Below, in pieces: positions 8,128 to 15,681 of a stretch of DNA of 37,158 nt. Below the pieces are notes generated by a model, which was not told where the DNA came from, did no database searches, and was given only the letters and a program-made list of their open reading frames with translations. Origin of the DNA: Ruminiclostridium sp. (GTDB lineage: Bacteria > Bacillota > Clostridia > Oscillospirales > Ruminococcaceae). Each line of letters begins with the position of its first letter. Positions within the stretch are counted from its first letter, which is position 1. A program made the position numbers and the translations under genes. The DNA lies in NCBI GenBank assembly GCA_017465545.1, contig JAFTVY010000018.1, positions 1 to 37,158 of the forward strand, read 5' to 3'.

Positions 8128-9204
8128 ATGAGAAAATATTATATTGACAACCTCAGATGGTTGATACTTCTTGTACTTATACCTTATCACATAGCTCAGG
8201 CGTGGAATACCTGGAATGAGCCGAATTATATCTTTTTCGAGGGTAACAGACTTATCAGCAGTATTATAGTTTTTTTCAGTCCATATTTTATGCCGCTTTT
8301 ATTCCTGCTTGCAGGAATTGGCACAAGGTATGCGCTTAAAAAAAGAACGGGCAGAGAATACCTTGCCGAAAGAGTTAAAAGACTGGTTATCCCACTTTTG
8401 TTCGGAACAATTGTCCTTATGCCCGTTATGACCTATATTGCGGACCTGTTCCATAATTCCTATAGCGGTGGATTTATCCGGCATTATGTGGTGTTCTTTA
8501 CAAAATTCACAGACCTTATAGGAGCAGACGGCGGTTTTTCCTTCGGACAGTTCTGGTTTATACTGTATCTTTTTATTATTTCTGTGGTGAGCCTCGGAAT
8601 AATAACGTTATTTAAAAAGCTCCCTTTAAAAATTGAAAAGCCTATTCCGTTTCTGCTTGTAATACTTCTCGGTCTGCCTCTTCCGTTGCTGAACAGCCTG
8701 CTTTCCATAGGCGGCAAGAGTCTTGCCGAATTTACGTATTTCTTCCTGATGGGTTATTACGTTTTTTCTGATGATGGAATAATAGAAAAAACAGAAAAGA
8801 ACAGATGGATATTACTTGCCATCGGACTTACAGCAACTATCCTTAACGTATATCTTTTCATCTGGTCGGATAAGGATTATAATGTGCTTAATACTATCGC
8901 AAGCTTTGTATCCAAGTGGTTTATGGTGATTGCCCTTATAGGACTTGCAAAGAGGTATCTTAATTTCAGCGGTAAGGTATCAGGGCATATGAGCAGGCTT
9001 TCATTCCCGTTTTATATCTGGCATTTTATCTGGGTAGTGGTATTTCAGTATCTATTGTATTTTCTCGTCGGAAATAACACTCTGATTTTATTTATCGGTA
9101 CGTTGTCGTTATCCTTCATCGCAACCTTCATCTGCTCGGAAATCACCGTCAGAGTGCCGTTTTTGTGTTTCCTCACGGGTGTTAAATATAATAAAGGAAA
9201 ATGA
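8128..9204 (+). CDS. Acyltransferase family 3 integral membrane protein
   Basis: 358 aa polytopic protein of the acyltransferase_3 (OafA/YrhL, OpgC-like) family, which transfers acyl groups to cell-surface carbohydrates or other exported substrates. The N-terminus YYIDNLRWLILLVLIPYH has the family position for the conserved His (PYHIAQAW). About ten hydrophobic helices follow, with the KKRTGREYLAERVKRL basic loop after the second and a late FPFYIWHFIWVVV segment typical of the family. No SGNH or other catalytic extracellular domain is fused. The ribosome binding site is weak (CGGAAAAC), and the gene begins 15 bp after the LRR gene, consistent with cotranscription. The acceptor substrate cannot be told from sequence. 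Confidence 0.85.
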   Translation: MRKYYIDNLRWLILLVLIPYHIAQAWNTWNEPNYIFFEGNRLISSIIVFFSPYFMPLLFLLAGIGTRYALKKRTGREYLAERVKRLVIPLLFGTIVLMPVMTYIADLFHNSYSGGFIRHYVVFFTKFTDLIGADGGFSFGQFWFILYLFIISVVSLGIITLFKKLPLKIEKPIPFLLVILLGLPLPLLNSLLSIGGKSLAEFTYFFLMGYYVFSDDGIIEKTEKNRWILLAIGLTATILNVYLFIWSDKDYNVLNTIASFVSKWFMVIALIGLAKRYLNFSGKVSGHMSRLSFPFYIWHFIWVVVFQYLLYFLVGNNTLILFIGTLSLSFIATFICSEITVRVPFLCFLTGVKYNKGK

Positions 9205-9242
9205 AAAATCGGTGTTTATCGCTCCGCTCAGGATTATTGTAG

Positions 9243-9269
9243 CCCCAATCCCCCTAACCCCCTTTCCCC
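9243..9269 (-). other. G-quadruplex motif on the minus strand
   Basis: On the plus strand four C-tracts of 4, 5, 5 and 4 bases (9243-9246, 9250-9254, 9258-9262, 9266-9269) are separated by exactly three bases each (AAT, TAA, TTT). The minus strand therefore carries four G-tracts with 3-base loops, an ideal intramolecular G-quadruplex pattern. It competes with the hairpins at 9239-9298. Confidence 0.7.
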
Positions 9270-9493
9270 TGAGGAAAGGGGGAAAAATCGGGGGCTACCG
9301 CCCCTGCGACCTTGTTTGGGGTTTCGCCCCAAGCCCCGTGTAATACGGAGATTGCGAGCCTTTTATTATTTTGAATTTCCACAAGATTTTATAAAGGAAA
9401 TGTAGGGGGCGACGTCCTCGACGCCCCGCATAAATTACCGCATTTTTGATGGTGCAACCCGCCGTCAAATTTCAATTTACAAAAGCATATAAA

Positions 9494-9536
9494 TAATCCC
9501 GCAGTTTTGCAACTGCGGGATTACCTATTTTTTATA
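9494..9536. terminator. Strong hairpin between convergent units
   Basis: TAATCCCGCAGTT (9494-9506) and AACTGCGGGATTA (9511-9523) form a perfect 13-bp stem with loop TTGC. On the plus strand CCTATTTTTTAT follows; on the minus strand ATTTATATGC follows. It probably stops transcription from the oxidoreductase operon (stop codon at 9576) and leftover transcription from the acyltransferase side. Confidence 0.8.
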
Positions 9537-9575
9537 AAAGGCGGGAATCGGGAGCGGCGACACGCCGCAACCTTC

Positions 9576-10106
9576 TTACTGCTCCATACCGAGCTTTATA
9601 GCCTTTAAGTTTACCTCGACGAGGTGAGCCTTCTTGGGAGGAATAACCTTGTTCATTGCCTTTTCTACAGTTTCCATAGAAGCAATGCCGGTTTCCTTTA
9701 AGAGCTTACCTAAAAGGATAATGTTAGCCATACCCTTCATATTGTTTTCTGCGGCAAGACCTGTTGCAGGTACGTAGTAGCAGTCAATATCTGTTCTGTC
9801 GCACTTTGCGTCAACAAGTGTGCTGTCGATGAATACCTTACCGCCCTTTACAACAGTATCAATGAACTTGTCGTAGCTGGGAGTATTCATAGCGATGAGA
9901 AGGTCAGGCTCATCTACGAGGGGAGAACCGATAGGATCGTCACTTACAACTACTGAACAGTTACAAGTACCACCACGCATTTCAGGACCGTAGGAAGGAA
10001 GCCAGGAAACTTCCTTTTCATCTATAAGACCGAAGTAAGCCAGCATCTTACCGATAAATAAGATACCCTGACCACCGAAGCCTGCAAGTAAAATATTGTT
10101 TGTCAT
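9576..10106 (-). CDS. 2-oxoacid:ferredoxin oxidoreductase, gamma subunit
   Basis: 176 aa gamma chain of a 2-oxoacid (2-ketoisovalerate/2-oxoglutarate-type) ferredoxin oxidoreductase. The enzyme decarboxylates a 2-oxoacid to its acyl-CoA and passes electrons to ferredoxin. The N-terminus shows [15 protein letters not shown], and the conserved [19 protein letters not shown] segment is diagnostic of the gamma family, as is DLLIAMN. Its start overlaps the beta-subunit stop by 4 bp (ATGA), so the chains are translationally coupled. It is the last gene of the operon, followed by the hairpin at 9494-9523. Family certain, exact 2-oxoacid not determined. Confidence 0.93.
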   Translation of the reverse strand: MTNNILLAGFGGQGILFIGKMLAYFGLIDEKEVSWLPSYGPEMRGGTCNCSVVVSDDPIGSPLVDEPDLLIAMNTPSYDKFIDTVVKGGKVFIDSTLVDAKCDRTDIDCYYVPATGLAAENNMKGMANIILLGKLLKETGIASMETVEKAMNKVIPPKKAHLVEVNLKAIKLGMEQ

Positions 10107-10843
10107 CTTACAGCACCCTCCTTATATACGCCCAGAGGATAGTAAGGAATCATCTCTGTCTTTACTCTTTCAAGAGCTTCAACAGGTGTCTTACCCCAGT
10201 TTGTAGGACAAGTTGAGAGTACCTCAATGATTGAGAAGCCCTGCTTGTTCTTCTGGAACTCAAAGCCCTTTCTGATAGCTGCCTTTGCTTTTCTTACGTT
10301 GGCAGGATCGATAACAGTTACACGTTCTGCTAAAGCTACACCGTCAAGCTGAGAGAGCATTTCGCAAACCTTTACAGGGAAGCCTTCGTTGGAAGTATCT
10401 CTGCCGTAAGGAGTTGTCTGTGTAACCTGACCGGGAAGAGTAGTAGGCGCCATCTGACCGCCTGTCATACCGTAGGTTGTGTTGTTGATAAAGATAACTG
10501 TGATGTTTTCACCTCTTGTAGCTGCGTGTACGATTTCAGCAGTACCGATAGCCGCAAGGTCGCCGTCGCCCTGGTATGTAAATACAAACTTGTCAGGGTT
10601 AGCTCTCTTTACACCTGTAGCTACCGCAGGAGCACGGCCGTGAGCCGCTTCGAGCATATCACATTCAAAATAATCATAAGCCATAACGGAGCATCCAACG
10701 GGGCAAACACCGATTGTTTCGCCTTCGATACCCATTTCGTCAATAACCTCTGCAACGAGTCTGTGTACGATACCGTGTGTACAGCCGGGGCAGTAGTGGG
10801 TGGTTACGTCCGCTAAAGCGTGAGGTCTTTTAAATTCAGGCAT
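10103..10843 (-). CDS. 2-oxoacid:ferredoxin oxidoreductase, beta subunit (TPP-binding)
   Basis: 246 aa beta chain carrying the thiamine pyrophosphate site. The TPP/Mg motif is GDGDLAAIG (92-100) leading to NNTTYGMTGGQ (120-130). The early HYCPGCTHG (17-24) is a conserved cysteine-containing segment of the VOR/KOR class. The segment after NN-YGMTGGQ (PTT, then TTPYGRD) is typical of KorB/VorA-type chains. At about 250 aa it lacks the extra C-terminal Fe-S or extended regions of pyruvate:ferredoxin oxidoreductases. The gene overlaps the alpha gene by 1 bp upstream and the gamma gene by 4 bp downstream. Confidence 0.93.
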   Translation of the reverse strand: MPEFKRPHALADVTTHYCPGCTHGIVHRLVAEVIDEMGIEGETIGVCPVGCSVMAYDYFECDMLEAAHGRAPAVATGVKRANPDKFVFTYQGDGDLAAIGTAEIVHAATRGENITVIFINNTTYGMTGGQMAPTTLPGQVTQTTPYGRDTSNEGFPVKVCEMLSQLDGVALAERVTVIDPANVRKAKAAIRKGFEFQKNKQGFSIIEVLSTCPTNWGKTPVEALERVKTEMIPYYPLGVYKEGAVR

Positions 10844-11910
10844 TAGTTCTTACCTCCCATTTCCTTGATCTTTGCGAGAATTTCAGCAGGCTTGGGGATG
10901 ATACCGCCTGTTCTGCCGTAGAATTCTACAGGCTTTGAGCAGTTAAGTGCAAGCTTAACGTCCTCAACCATCTGTCCCATTGACATTTCAACAACGAGAA
11001 CGTTCTTTGCATTCTTGCATGCTTCGTTGATTTCGTTAACGGGGAAGGGCCAGAGTGTTACAGGTCTTACGATACCAGCCTTGATGCCTTCCTTTCTTGC
11101 AGCTTCAACAGCGGACTTTGCAAGTCTTGCTGTAGAGCCGTAAGCTATTACAACCGTTTCAGCGTCGTCGCAGTAGTCGCAAACTGCTTCTGTGTGCTTT
11201 GCCTTAACGTCTTCATATCTTGCGAATCTTTCACGAACTGTGTTTTCCAGTTCGTCGGGCTTTAAGTAGAGAGAGTTGATGATTGTGTGCTTTCTCTTAC
11301 CGCCGTGACCTGATGCCGCCCAGGGCTTGTTTGAAGCGTCGGACATCTTGATTTCAACGTCTTCAAAAGCAACGGGTTCCATCATCTGACCGAGCAGACC
11401 GTCTGCTAAGATAACAGCAGGCATTCTGTATTCGTCAGCTAAATCAAAAGCCTTTGTAACTGTGTCAACCATTTCCTGAACGGAAGCGGGAGCAAATACG
11501 AGAGCGTGGAAGTCACCGTGACCTAAAGCGTGAGTAACCTGCCAGTAGTCTGCCTGAGAAGGCTGAATACCACCAAGACCGGGGCCGCCTCTCTGTACGT
11601 TGATAATAACGCAGGGGAGATCTGCACCTGCTATGTAGGAAATACCCTCTGTCTTAAGAGAGATTCCGGGAGAGGAGGAGGATGTCATACATCTGATACC
11701 TGAACCTGCACAGCCATAAACCATGTTGATAGCCGCAACTTCACTTTCAGCCTGTAAGAATACACCGCCAACCTTGGGCATTCTCTTTGATAAATATGCA
11801 GAGATTTCTGTCTGAGGAGTGATAGGATAGCCGAAGAAGCACTTACAGCCTGCTCTGATGGCAGCCTCTGCTAACGCTTCGTTACCTTTCATTAAGCTCT
11901 TTTCTGCCAT
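10843..11910 (-). CDS. vorB: 2-oxoacid:ferredoxin oxidoreductase, alpha subunit (VorB-type)
   Basis: 355 aa alpha chain forming the pyrimidine-binding half of the TPP active site. Its beginning, LMKGNEALAEAAIRAGC followed by FFGYPITPQTEI, matches proteins commonly annotated as 3-methyl-2-oxobutanoate dehydrogenase subunit VorB in Clostridia. Other family marks are the Q-E-A-E-S segment near residue 55 (LQAESEVAAINM), TSSSSPGISLKTEG, and NVQRGGPGLGG with QADYWQ. The C-terminal transketolase-like domain begins around DAETVVIAYGSTAR. The closest known role is oxidation of branched-chain 2-oxoacids to acyl-CoA, yielding reduced ferredoxin, but related KorA chains use 2-oxoglutarate and cannot be excluded. 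The 1-bp overlaps on both sides indicate tight coupling. Confidence 0.9.
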   Translation of the reverse strand: MAEKSLMKGNEALAEAAIRAGCKCFFGYPITPQTEISAYLSKRMPKVGGVFLQAESEVAAINMVYGCAGSGIRCMTSSSSPGISLKTEGISYIAGADLPCVIINVQRGGPGLGGIQPSQADYWQVTHALGHGDFHALVFAPASVQEMVDTVTKAFDLADEYRMPAVILADGLLGQMMEPVAFEDVEIKMSDASNKPWAASGHGGKRKHTIINSLYLKPDELENTVRERFARYEDVKAKHTEAVCDYCDDAETVVIAYGSTARLAKSAVEAARKEGIKAGIVRPVTLWPFPVNEINEACKNAKNVLVVEMSMGQMVEDVKLALNCSKPVEFYGRTGGIIPKPAEILAKIKEMGGKN

Positions 11911-12122
11911 TAGTTGTCACCTCCTATTGTGATTGCACAGTCGGGACACATAACCGCACATAATGCACAACCGATGCAGGCATCGTCGTCAATGCATACT
12001 GCAGTATAATAGCCCTTTTTGTTCAGTTTTTCCGTCTGCAGTTCCACAATCTTCTTGGGACATGATGTGGTACAAAGTCCACAACCCTTGCAGCGGTCAA
12101 AGTCAACCTTCATTTTAGCCAT
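11910..12122 (-). CDS. 2[4Fe-4S] ferredoxin subunit of the 2-oxoacid oxidoreductase
   Basis: 70 aa bacterial-type ferredoxin, the delta/electron-transfer subunit of the complex. Two CX2CX2CX3C clusters are visible: C11, C14, C17, C21 and C49, C52, C55, C59, each followed by P, which should bind two [4Fe-4S] clusters. The linker between them is longer than in free clostridial ferredoxins, as is usual for KorD/VorD-type subunits. It is the first of four subunit genes and its stop overlaps the alpha-subunit start by 1 bp. The ribosome binding site GAAAGGAAAGG lies just upstream of its ATG. Confidence 0.93.
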   Translation of the reverse strand: MAKMKVDFDRCKGCGLCTTSCPKKIVELQTEKLNKKGYYTAVCIDDDACIGCALCAVMCPDCAITIGGDN

Positions 12123-12150
12123 TGTTCTGACCTTTCCTTTCGTAATCTGA

Positions 12151-12200
12151 ATTTCCTTTTCGGGAAATAGTGTTTTAATTTATATTAACCTTTCGGTTAA
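12151..12200 (-). other. Two small intercistronic hairpins between ATPase and ferredoxin genes
   Basis: Minus-strand TTAACC-GAAA-GGTTAA (12200-12185) and ATTTCC / GGAAAT with a 6-base loop (12168-12151) lie in the 86-bp gap after the ATPase stop. Neither has a long U-run, so they look more like RNA-processing or stability elements, or weak attenuators, than full terminators. Confidence 0.4.
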
Positions 12201-12208
12201 ATTCTGTT

Positions 12209-12871
12209 TTAATTTTCAAACTCTTCCCAGAGCTTCTTTACGTATACCTCAACGGGATATGCTTTTTCTATGCCCTCACAGTATTCCGCTTTACAGCAAT
12301 TTGCCACAAGAGGAAGTCCTGCCGCTTCGCTTACCGCCTTAGCGTAAGCAAGAGAGTTTTTCATTGTGTCTTCATCCGTCTCGTTTCCTAAATTGGAGTT
12401 ATTGATAATTCCTCCGCATTTAAGACCTGAGGCAAATTCTATATCCTTCATAAGCTGTAACGCTTCGTCGGGCTCCTTTGTAAGGTATCTGTAGCAGTTT
12501 ATTACGTAAAGCATCGTAGTATCATGATTTTTAAATACCGGTAAATATCTGCCGAGCGCCTTTGCACCCTCATCGTCTCCGCCCACGTCAATTATGATAT
12601 AGCCTTCCTTGTCGGCAATACTGCGGATGTCAAAGTTCAGCGCAGGTATATCAAGGTTTGAGTTTGCGTACATCGGTACGGTAAGCGTCACGTCGTGACT
12701 TTTGAAAAGCTCTTCAAAGTCTGCGGTACGGAAATAGGGATTTACTATATCAAGATCCACTACCGTTACCTTTTCGCCTCTCTTTGCAAGCTCCAGAGCC
12801 ATATTAACGGATATATTGGTTTTACCTGAGCCATAATGCCCCGTTACTATAGTAACCTTTGAGTATTCCAT
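12209..12871 (-). CDS. P-loop ATPase (SIMIBI/MinD-ParA-like) at the head of the oxidoreductase operon
   Basis: 220 aa cytoplasmic nucleotide-binding protein. The Walker A loop is GHYGSGKT (11-18), following strand KVTIVT. VVDLDIVNPYFRTAD (about 36-50) is a switch-like segment and IIIDVGGDDEGA (about 93-104) resembles a Walker B region. There are no transmembrane helices. The fold resembles the MinD/ParA/CooC/NifH group, but the loop is not the deviant KGGxGKT form. It is the first gene after the promoter at 12931-12959 and is followed by the four oxidoreductase subunits, which suggests a role in their maturation or cofactor loading. That role is inference; no direct function is known to me. 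Confidence 0.75.
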   Translation of the reverse strand: MEYSKVTIVTGHYGSGKTNISVNMALELAKRGEKVTVVDLDIVNPYFRTADFEELFKSHDVTLTVPMYANSNLDIPALNFDIRSIADKEGYIIIDVGGDDEGAKALGRYLPVFKNHDTTMLYVINCYRYLTKEPDEALQLMKDIEFASGLKCGGIINNSNLGNETDEDTMKNSLAYAKAVSEAAGLPLVANCCKAEYCEGIEKAYPVEVYVKKLWEEFEN

Positions 12872-12890
12872 GCTTCTTTTCCGCCTTGAA

Positions 12891-12929
12891 TAAAAACTAA
12901 AGTGCTATATCTTACAATATAGCACTTTA
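12891..12929 (-). terminator. ftsH terminator
   Basis: TAAAGTGCTATAT (12898-12910) and ATATAGCACTTTA (12917-12929) form a perfect 13-bp stem with a 6-base loop. On the minus strand GTTTTTATTC follows. It terminates the hpt-ftsH unit and overlaps the predicted transcription start of the next unit. Confidence 0.88.
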
Positions 12930-12930
12930 T

Positions 12931-12959
12931 ATTATACCATTTTTTTTGCGATTTGTAAA
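12931..12959 (-). promoter_or_regulatory. Promoter of the ATPase-oxidoreductase operon
   Basis: On the minus strand TTTACA (12959-12954), a 17-bp spacer and TATAAT (12936-12931). The predicted start is near 12924, inside the right arm of the ftsH terminator, giving a leader of about 50 nt before the ATPase ATG at 12871. Confidence 0.82.
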
Positions 12960-13009
12960 TACTTTAACACTACAAATTACTACAGTATTATGCAGTTTTT
13001 TTGTGTATT

Positions 13010-14929
13010 TTATTCGTTATTATCGCCATTTTCGGAAGATTCTGTATTTTCTTCCATTTCTGTAGCAGGAGCTTCTGTCTTATCAGCACCGATTTCCTCG
13101 CCTGCCATCAGCTTGTAGAAGTCGTCACCGTCGATCTTTTCGTGCTTGATAAGATATTCTGCAACCTTGATAAGCTGATCCTGATGCTCAGTAAGAATCT
13201 TCTTACATTCGTCATAGGCTTCTGTAATGATTCTCTTGATTTCGCTGTCGATAAGATTTAAGGTATCCTCGCTGTACTGAGCTGTGTGACCGTAATCTCT
13301 GCCGAGGAATACCTCGCTTGAGTCACCACCGTAAAGCACGGGGCCGAGCTTTTCAGAGAAGCCGTACTGAGTAACCATCGCTCTTGCACGCTTTGTAGCC
13401 TGCTCAATATCGCCGCTTGCACCTGTGCAAACGTCCTCAAAGCTGATGCTTTCAGCAACACGACCACCCATAGTCATAACTATGTTCTGGTACATCTTGC
13501 CCTTTGTAACGTGGTTATCGTCATTGTCGGGACGGCATACTGTAAGACCTGCCGCCTGACCTCTCTGGATTGTTGTAACCTGATGAACTCTTTCACATTC
13601 AGGCAGGTAATATGCCGCAACTGCGTGACCTGCTTCGTGATATGCCGTAATCCTTCTGTCACGGTCTGTAACGATGTGTGATTTCTTTTCAGGACCTGCA
13701 ATTACCTTTAAGGTAGCTTCTTCAATATCGTTTTCGGTTATCGCATGTCTGTTGTCACGAGCCGCCAGTAAAGCCGCTTCGTTAAGAAGGTTTTCAAGGT
13801 CTGCACCGGTAAAGTACTGTGTTGTCTTTGCTATTACGTTAAGATCTACGTCGGGAGCTAAAGGCTTGTTTCTTGAATGCACCTTCAGGATTTCCTCTCT
13901 GCCCTTTACGTCAGGGTAGTTTACCATAATTTCACGGTCAAATCTGCCTGGACGGAGCAGAGCAGGGTCTAAGATGTCACGTCTGTTGGTAGCCGCCATA
14001 ACGATAATACCCTGATTATCGCCGAAGCCGTCCATCTCAACAAGAAGCTGGTTTAAGGTCTGCTCACGTTCATCGTGACCACCACCAAGACCTGTACCTC
14101 TCTGTCTGCCGACAGCGTCGATTTCGTCTATAAAGATGATAGAAGGAGTGTTCTTCTTTGCCTGATCAAAAAGGTCTCTTACACGGGAAGCACCTACGCC
14201 GACAAACATCTCAACGAAGTCAGAACCTGATATAGAGAAGAAGGGAACGTTTGCTTCGCCTGCAACCGCCTTTGCAAGTAAGGTCTTACCTGTACCGGGA
14301 GGGCCTATCAGAAGTACGCCCTTAGGGATTCTTGCACCAAGAGTCTGATATTTCTTGGGATTCTTCATATAGTCAACGATTTCTTCAAGCTCCTGCTTTT
14401 CCTCGTCTGCACCCGCAACGTCCTTGAAGGTTACCTTCTTGCCGTTGTTCGTCTGATTCTTTGTATTAGCCTTGGAGAACTGGGACATCTTTCCGCCGCC
14501 GCCCGCCTGACGCATAATAACAAAGGTAAAGCCTATCATCAGAGCTATCATTAAAAGATAGGGCAGGAAGCTGAGTAAGAAGGAATTATCTGAAATAGGA
14601 TAGAAGTCCTCGATAAGAGGTGCGCTTGGATTCTTCTCGTTGTAGTTCTTTCTGTACTCTATCGTATCCTGCAAGAACAGATTTACGTTGGGAACCGTAT
14701 ATTTGTCAATCTTTCCGTCCTTTGTCTTGTAGGTGAGTGCGCCTGAGCCTAAATCAAGAGTATATTCGCTGACGTTGTAATTATCAAACTGTGCAATTAC
14801 GTCTGAATATTTCTTGGGCACTGCTCCGGGCGTTGATACCTTCAGCATTGTAACCATACCTATCACAAGTAACAGAATTACTGCAATGTATATGAATACG
14901 CCCTTGAATTTGTTGCTTCCGTGATTCAT
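13010..14929 (-). CDS. ftsH: ATP-dependent zinc metalloprotease FtsH
   Basis: 639 aa membrane-anchored AAA+ protease that degrades misfolded membrane proteins and short-lived regulators. It has an N-terminal transmembrane helix (about 10-29), an extracytoplasmic FtsH domain, and a second helix (about 119-140). The AAA module has Walker A GPPGTGKT (209-216), Walker B IIFIDEID (264-271) and a second region of homology ending RPGRFD. The zinc site is HEAGH (431-435), with the third ligand expected in [10 protein letters not shown]. The usual segment after the zinc helix, ALGYT with LPEED, reads [12 protein letters not shown] here. The C-terminal tail is acidic and Glu/Asn-rich. It follows hpt by 52 bp with no terminator between, so the two are probably cotranscribed. 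Confidence 0.97.
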   Translation of the reverse strand: MNHGSNKFKGVFIYIAVILLLVIGMVTMLKVSTPGAVPKKYSDVIAQFDNYNVSEYTLDLGSGALTYKTKDGKIDKYTVPNVNLFLQDTIEYRKNYNEKNPSAPLIEDFYPISDNSFLLSFLPYLLMIALMIGFTFVIMRQAGGGGKMSQFSKANTKNQTNNGKKVTFKDVAGADEEKQELEEIVDYMKNPKKYQTLGARIPKGVLLIGPPGTGKTLLAKAVAGEANVPFFSISGSDFVEMFVGVGASRVRDLFDQAKKNTPSIIFIDEIDAVGRQRGTGLGGGHDEREQTLNQLLVEMDGFGDNQGIIVMAATNRRDILDPALLRPGRFDREIMVNYPDVKGREEILKVHSRNKPLAPDVDLNVIAKTTQYFTGADLENLLNEAALLAARDNRHAITENDIEEATLKVIAGPEKKSHIVTDRDRRITAYHEAGHAVAAYYLPECERVHQVTTIQRGQAAGLTVCRPDNDDNHVTKGKMYQNIVMTMGGRVAESISFEDVCTGASGDIEQATKRARAMVTQYGFSEKLGPVLYGGDSSEVFLGRDYGHTAQYSEDTLNLIDSEIKRIITEAYDECKKILTEHQDQLIKVAEYLIKHEKIDGDDFYKLMAGEEIGADKTEAPATEMEENTESSENGDNNE

Positions 14930-14981
14930 GTTTTATTTGTTTCCTTTCGTTTATATGTTTATTTGTTCTTCACGTCTGAAG

Positions 14982-15509
14982 TTAAATGGCTTCTTCTTTG
15001 ATAACGCCTATGTAAGGAAGGTTTCTGTACTTCTGTGAATAATCCAGTCCGTAGCCTACTACGAATACGTTATCCACTTCAAATCCGACGTACTGAGCCT
15101 TTACCTCCTCTGACTTCTCTATCTTCTTGTCAAGCAGAGTGCATATGCTGATCTTCTTGGGATTTCTCTTCGCAAGCTCCTTTTTGATATAGGCAAGGGT
15201 TTTTCCTGTATCAAGAATATCTTCAACAAGTATTACGTTCTTGCCCTCAATATCCTCAGATAAGTCCTTTGTGATTTCAGGCTCCTTTGATACAGTGCCT
15301 TCATAGGATTTTACACCTATAAAGTCAATCCTGCAATCAAGGTCTATGTTTCTCATTACGTCAGCAAAGAACAGGATAGAGCCTCTTAAAATACCCACCA
15401 GCAGTACCTCTTCGCCGTAAAAATCCTTTGTTATCTGTTCACCGAGTTCCTTCGATCTCTTGATGAGCTGTTCCTCGGAGAAGATGATTTCTTTTATATC
15501 CTTGTGCAT
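14982..15509 (-). CDS. hpt: Hypoxanthine phosphoribosyltransferase
   Basis: 175 aa purine-salvage enzyme converting hypoxanthine (or guanine) and PRPP to IMP (or GMP). The PRPP-binding loop is ILVEDILDTGKTL (93-105), the PRPP-loop strand is VGILRGSILFFADV, and the flexible-loop region carries SYEGT. The C-terminal YVGFEVDNVFVVGYGLDY is the conserved base-binding and dimer region. Length is normal. The ATG follows AGGGGG closely. It is placed directly upstream of ftsH, the same order (tilS-hpt-ftsH) as in many Firmicutes. Confidence 0.96.
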   Translation of the reverse strand: MHKDIKEIIFSEEQLIKRSKELGEQITKDFYGEEVLLVGILRGSILFFADVMRNIDLDCRIDFIGVKSYEGTVSKEPEITKDLSEDIEGKNVILVEDILDTGKTLAYIKKELAKRNPKKISICTLLDKKIEKSEEVKAQYVGFEVDNVFVVGYGLDYSQKYRNLPYIGVIKEEAI

Positions 15510-15601
15510 TTTTACCCCCTTGTCACTATCATATTTTATTTTTATGAATTAAGTATAAATAAACAGAAAATATTTCTTTGTTTTACAGATTAGTCCAGTT
15601 T

Positions 15602-15630
15602 AGTATATCATATATTTCTCTTAATTGCAA
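15602..15630 (-). promoter_or_regulatory. Promoter of hpt-ftsH
   Basis: On the minus strand TTGCAA (15630-15625), a 17-bp spacer and TATACT (15607-15602), about 90 bp upstream of the hpt ATG. It allows hpt-ftsH to be expressed independently of the rnj-to-tilS unit. Confidence 0.72.
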
Positions 15631-15681
15631 CAAAGAAAAAGCTAATTTCAGATTTTGTTCACTAACTTTACATATTTGCTG

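Larger units (their letters stand above)
9205..9575. repeat. Intergenic region packed with palindromic elements
   Basis: This 371-bp non-coding stretch between convergent units contains at least five inverted repeats. They are GTAGCCCC / GGGGCTAC (9239-9246 with 9291-9298) enclosing CCCCCTTTCC / GGAAAGGGGG (9258-9267 with 9273-9282); TTGGGG / CCCCAA (9316-9332); GGGGCG / CGCCCC (9406-9427); the 13-bp hairpin at 9494-9523; and GCGGCG / CGCCGC (9554-9568). GC-rich blocks alternate with AT-rich ones, unlike the flanking genes. I see no credible ORF. The pattern suggests dispersed intergenic repeat elements that have accumulated here. Confidence 0.75.

Noticed and set aside
13010-14929. FtsH as inactive because of the altered segment [12 protein letters not shown]
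   Set aside because: Walker A, Walker B and HEAGH are intact; the change lies outside the catalytic residues and is probably lineage variation.
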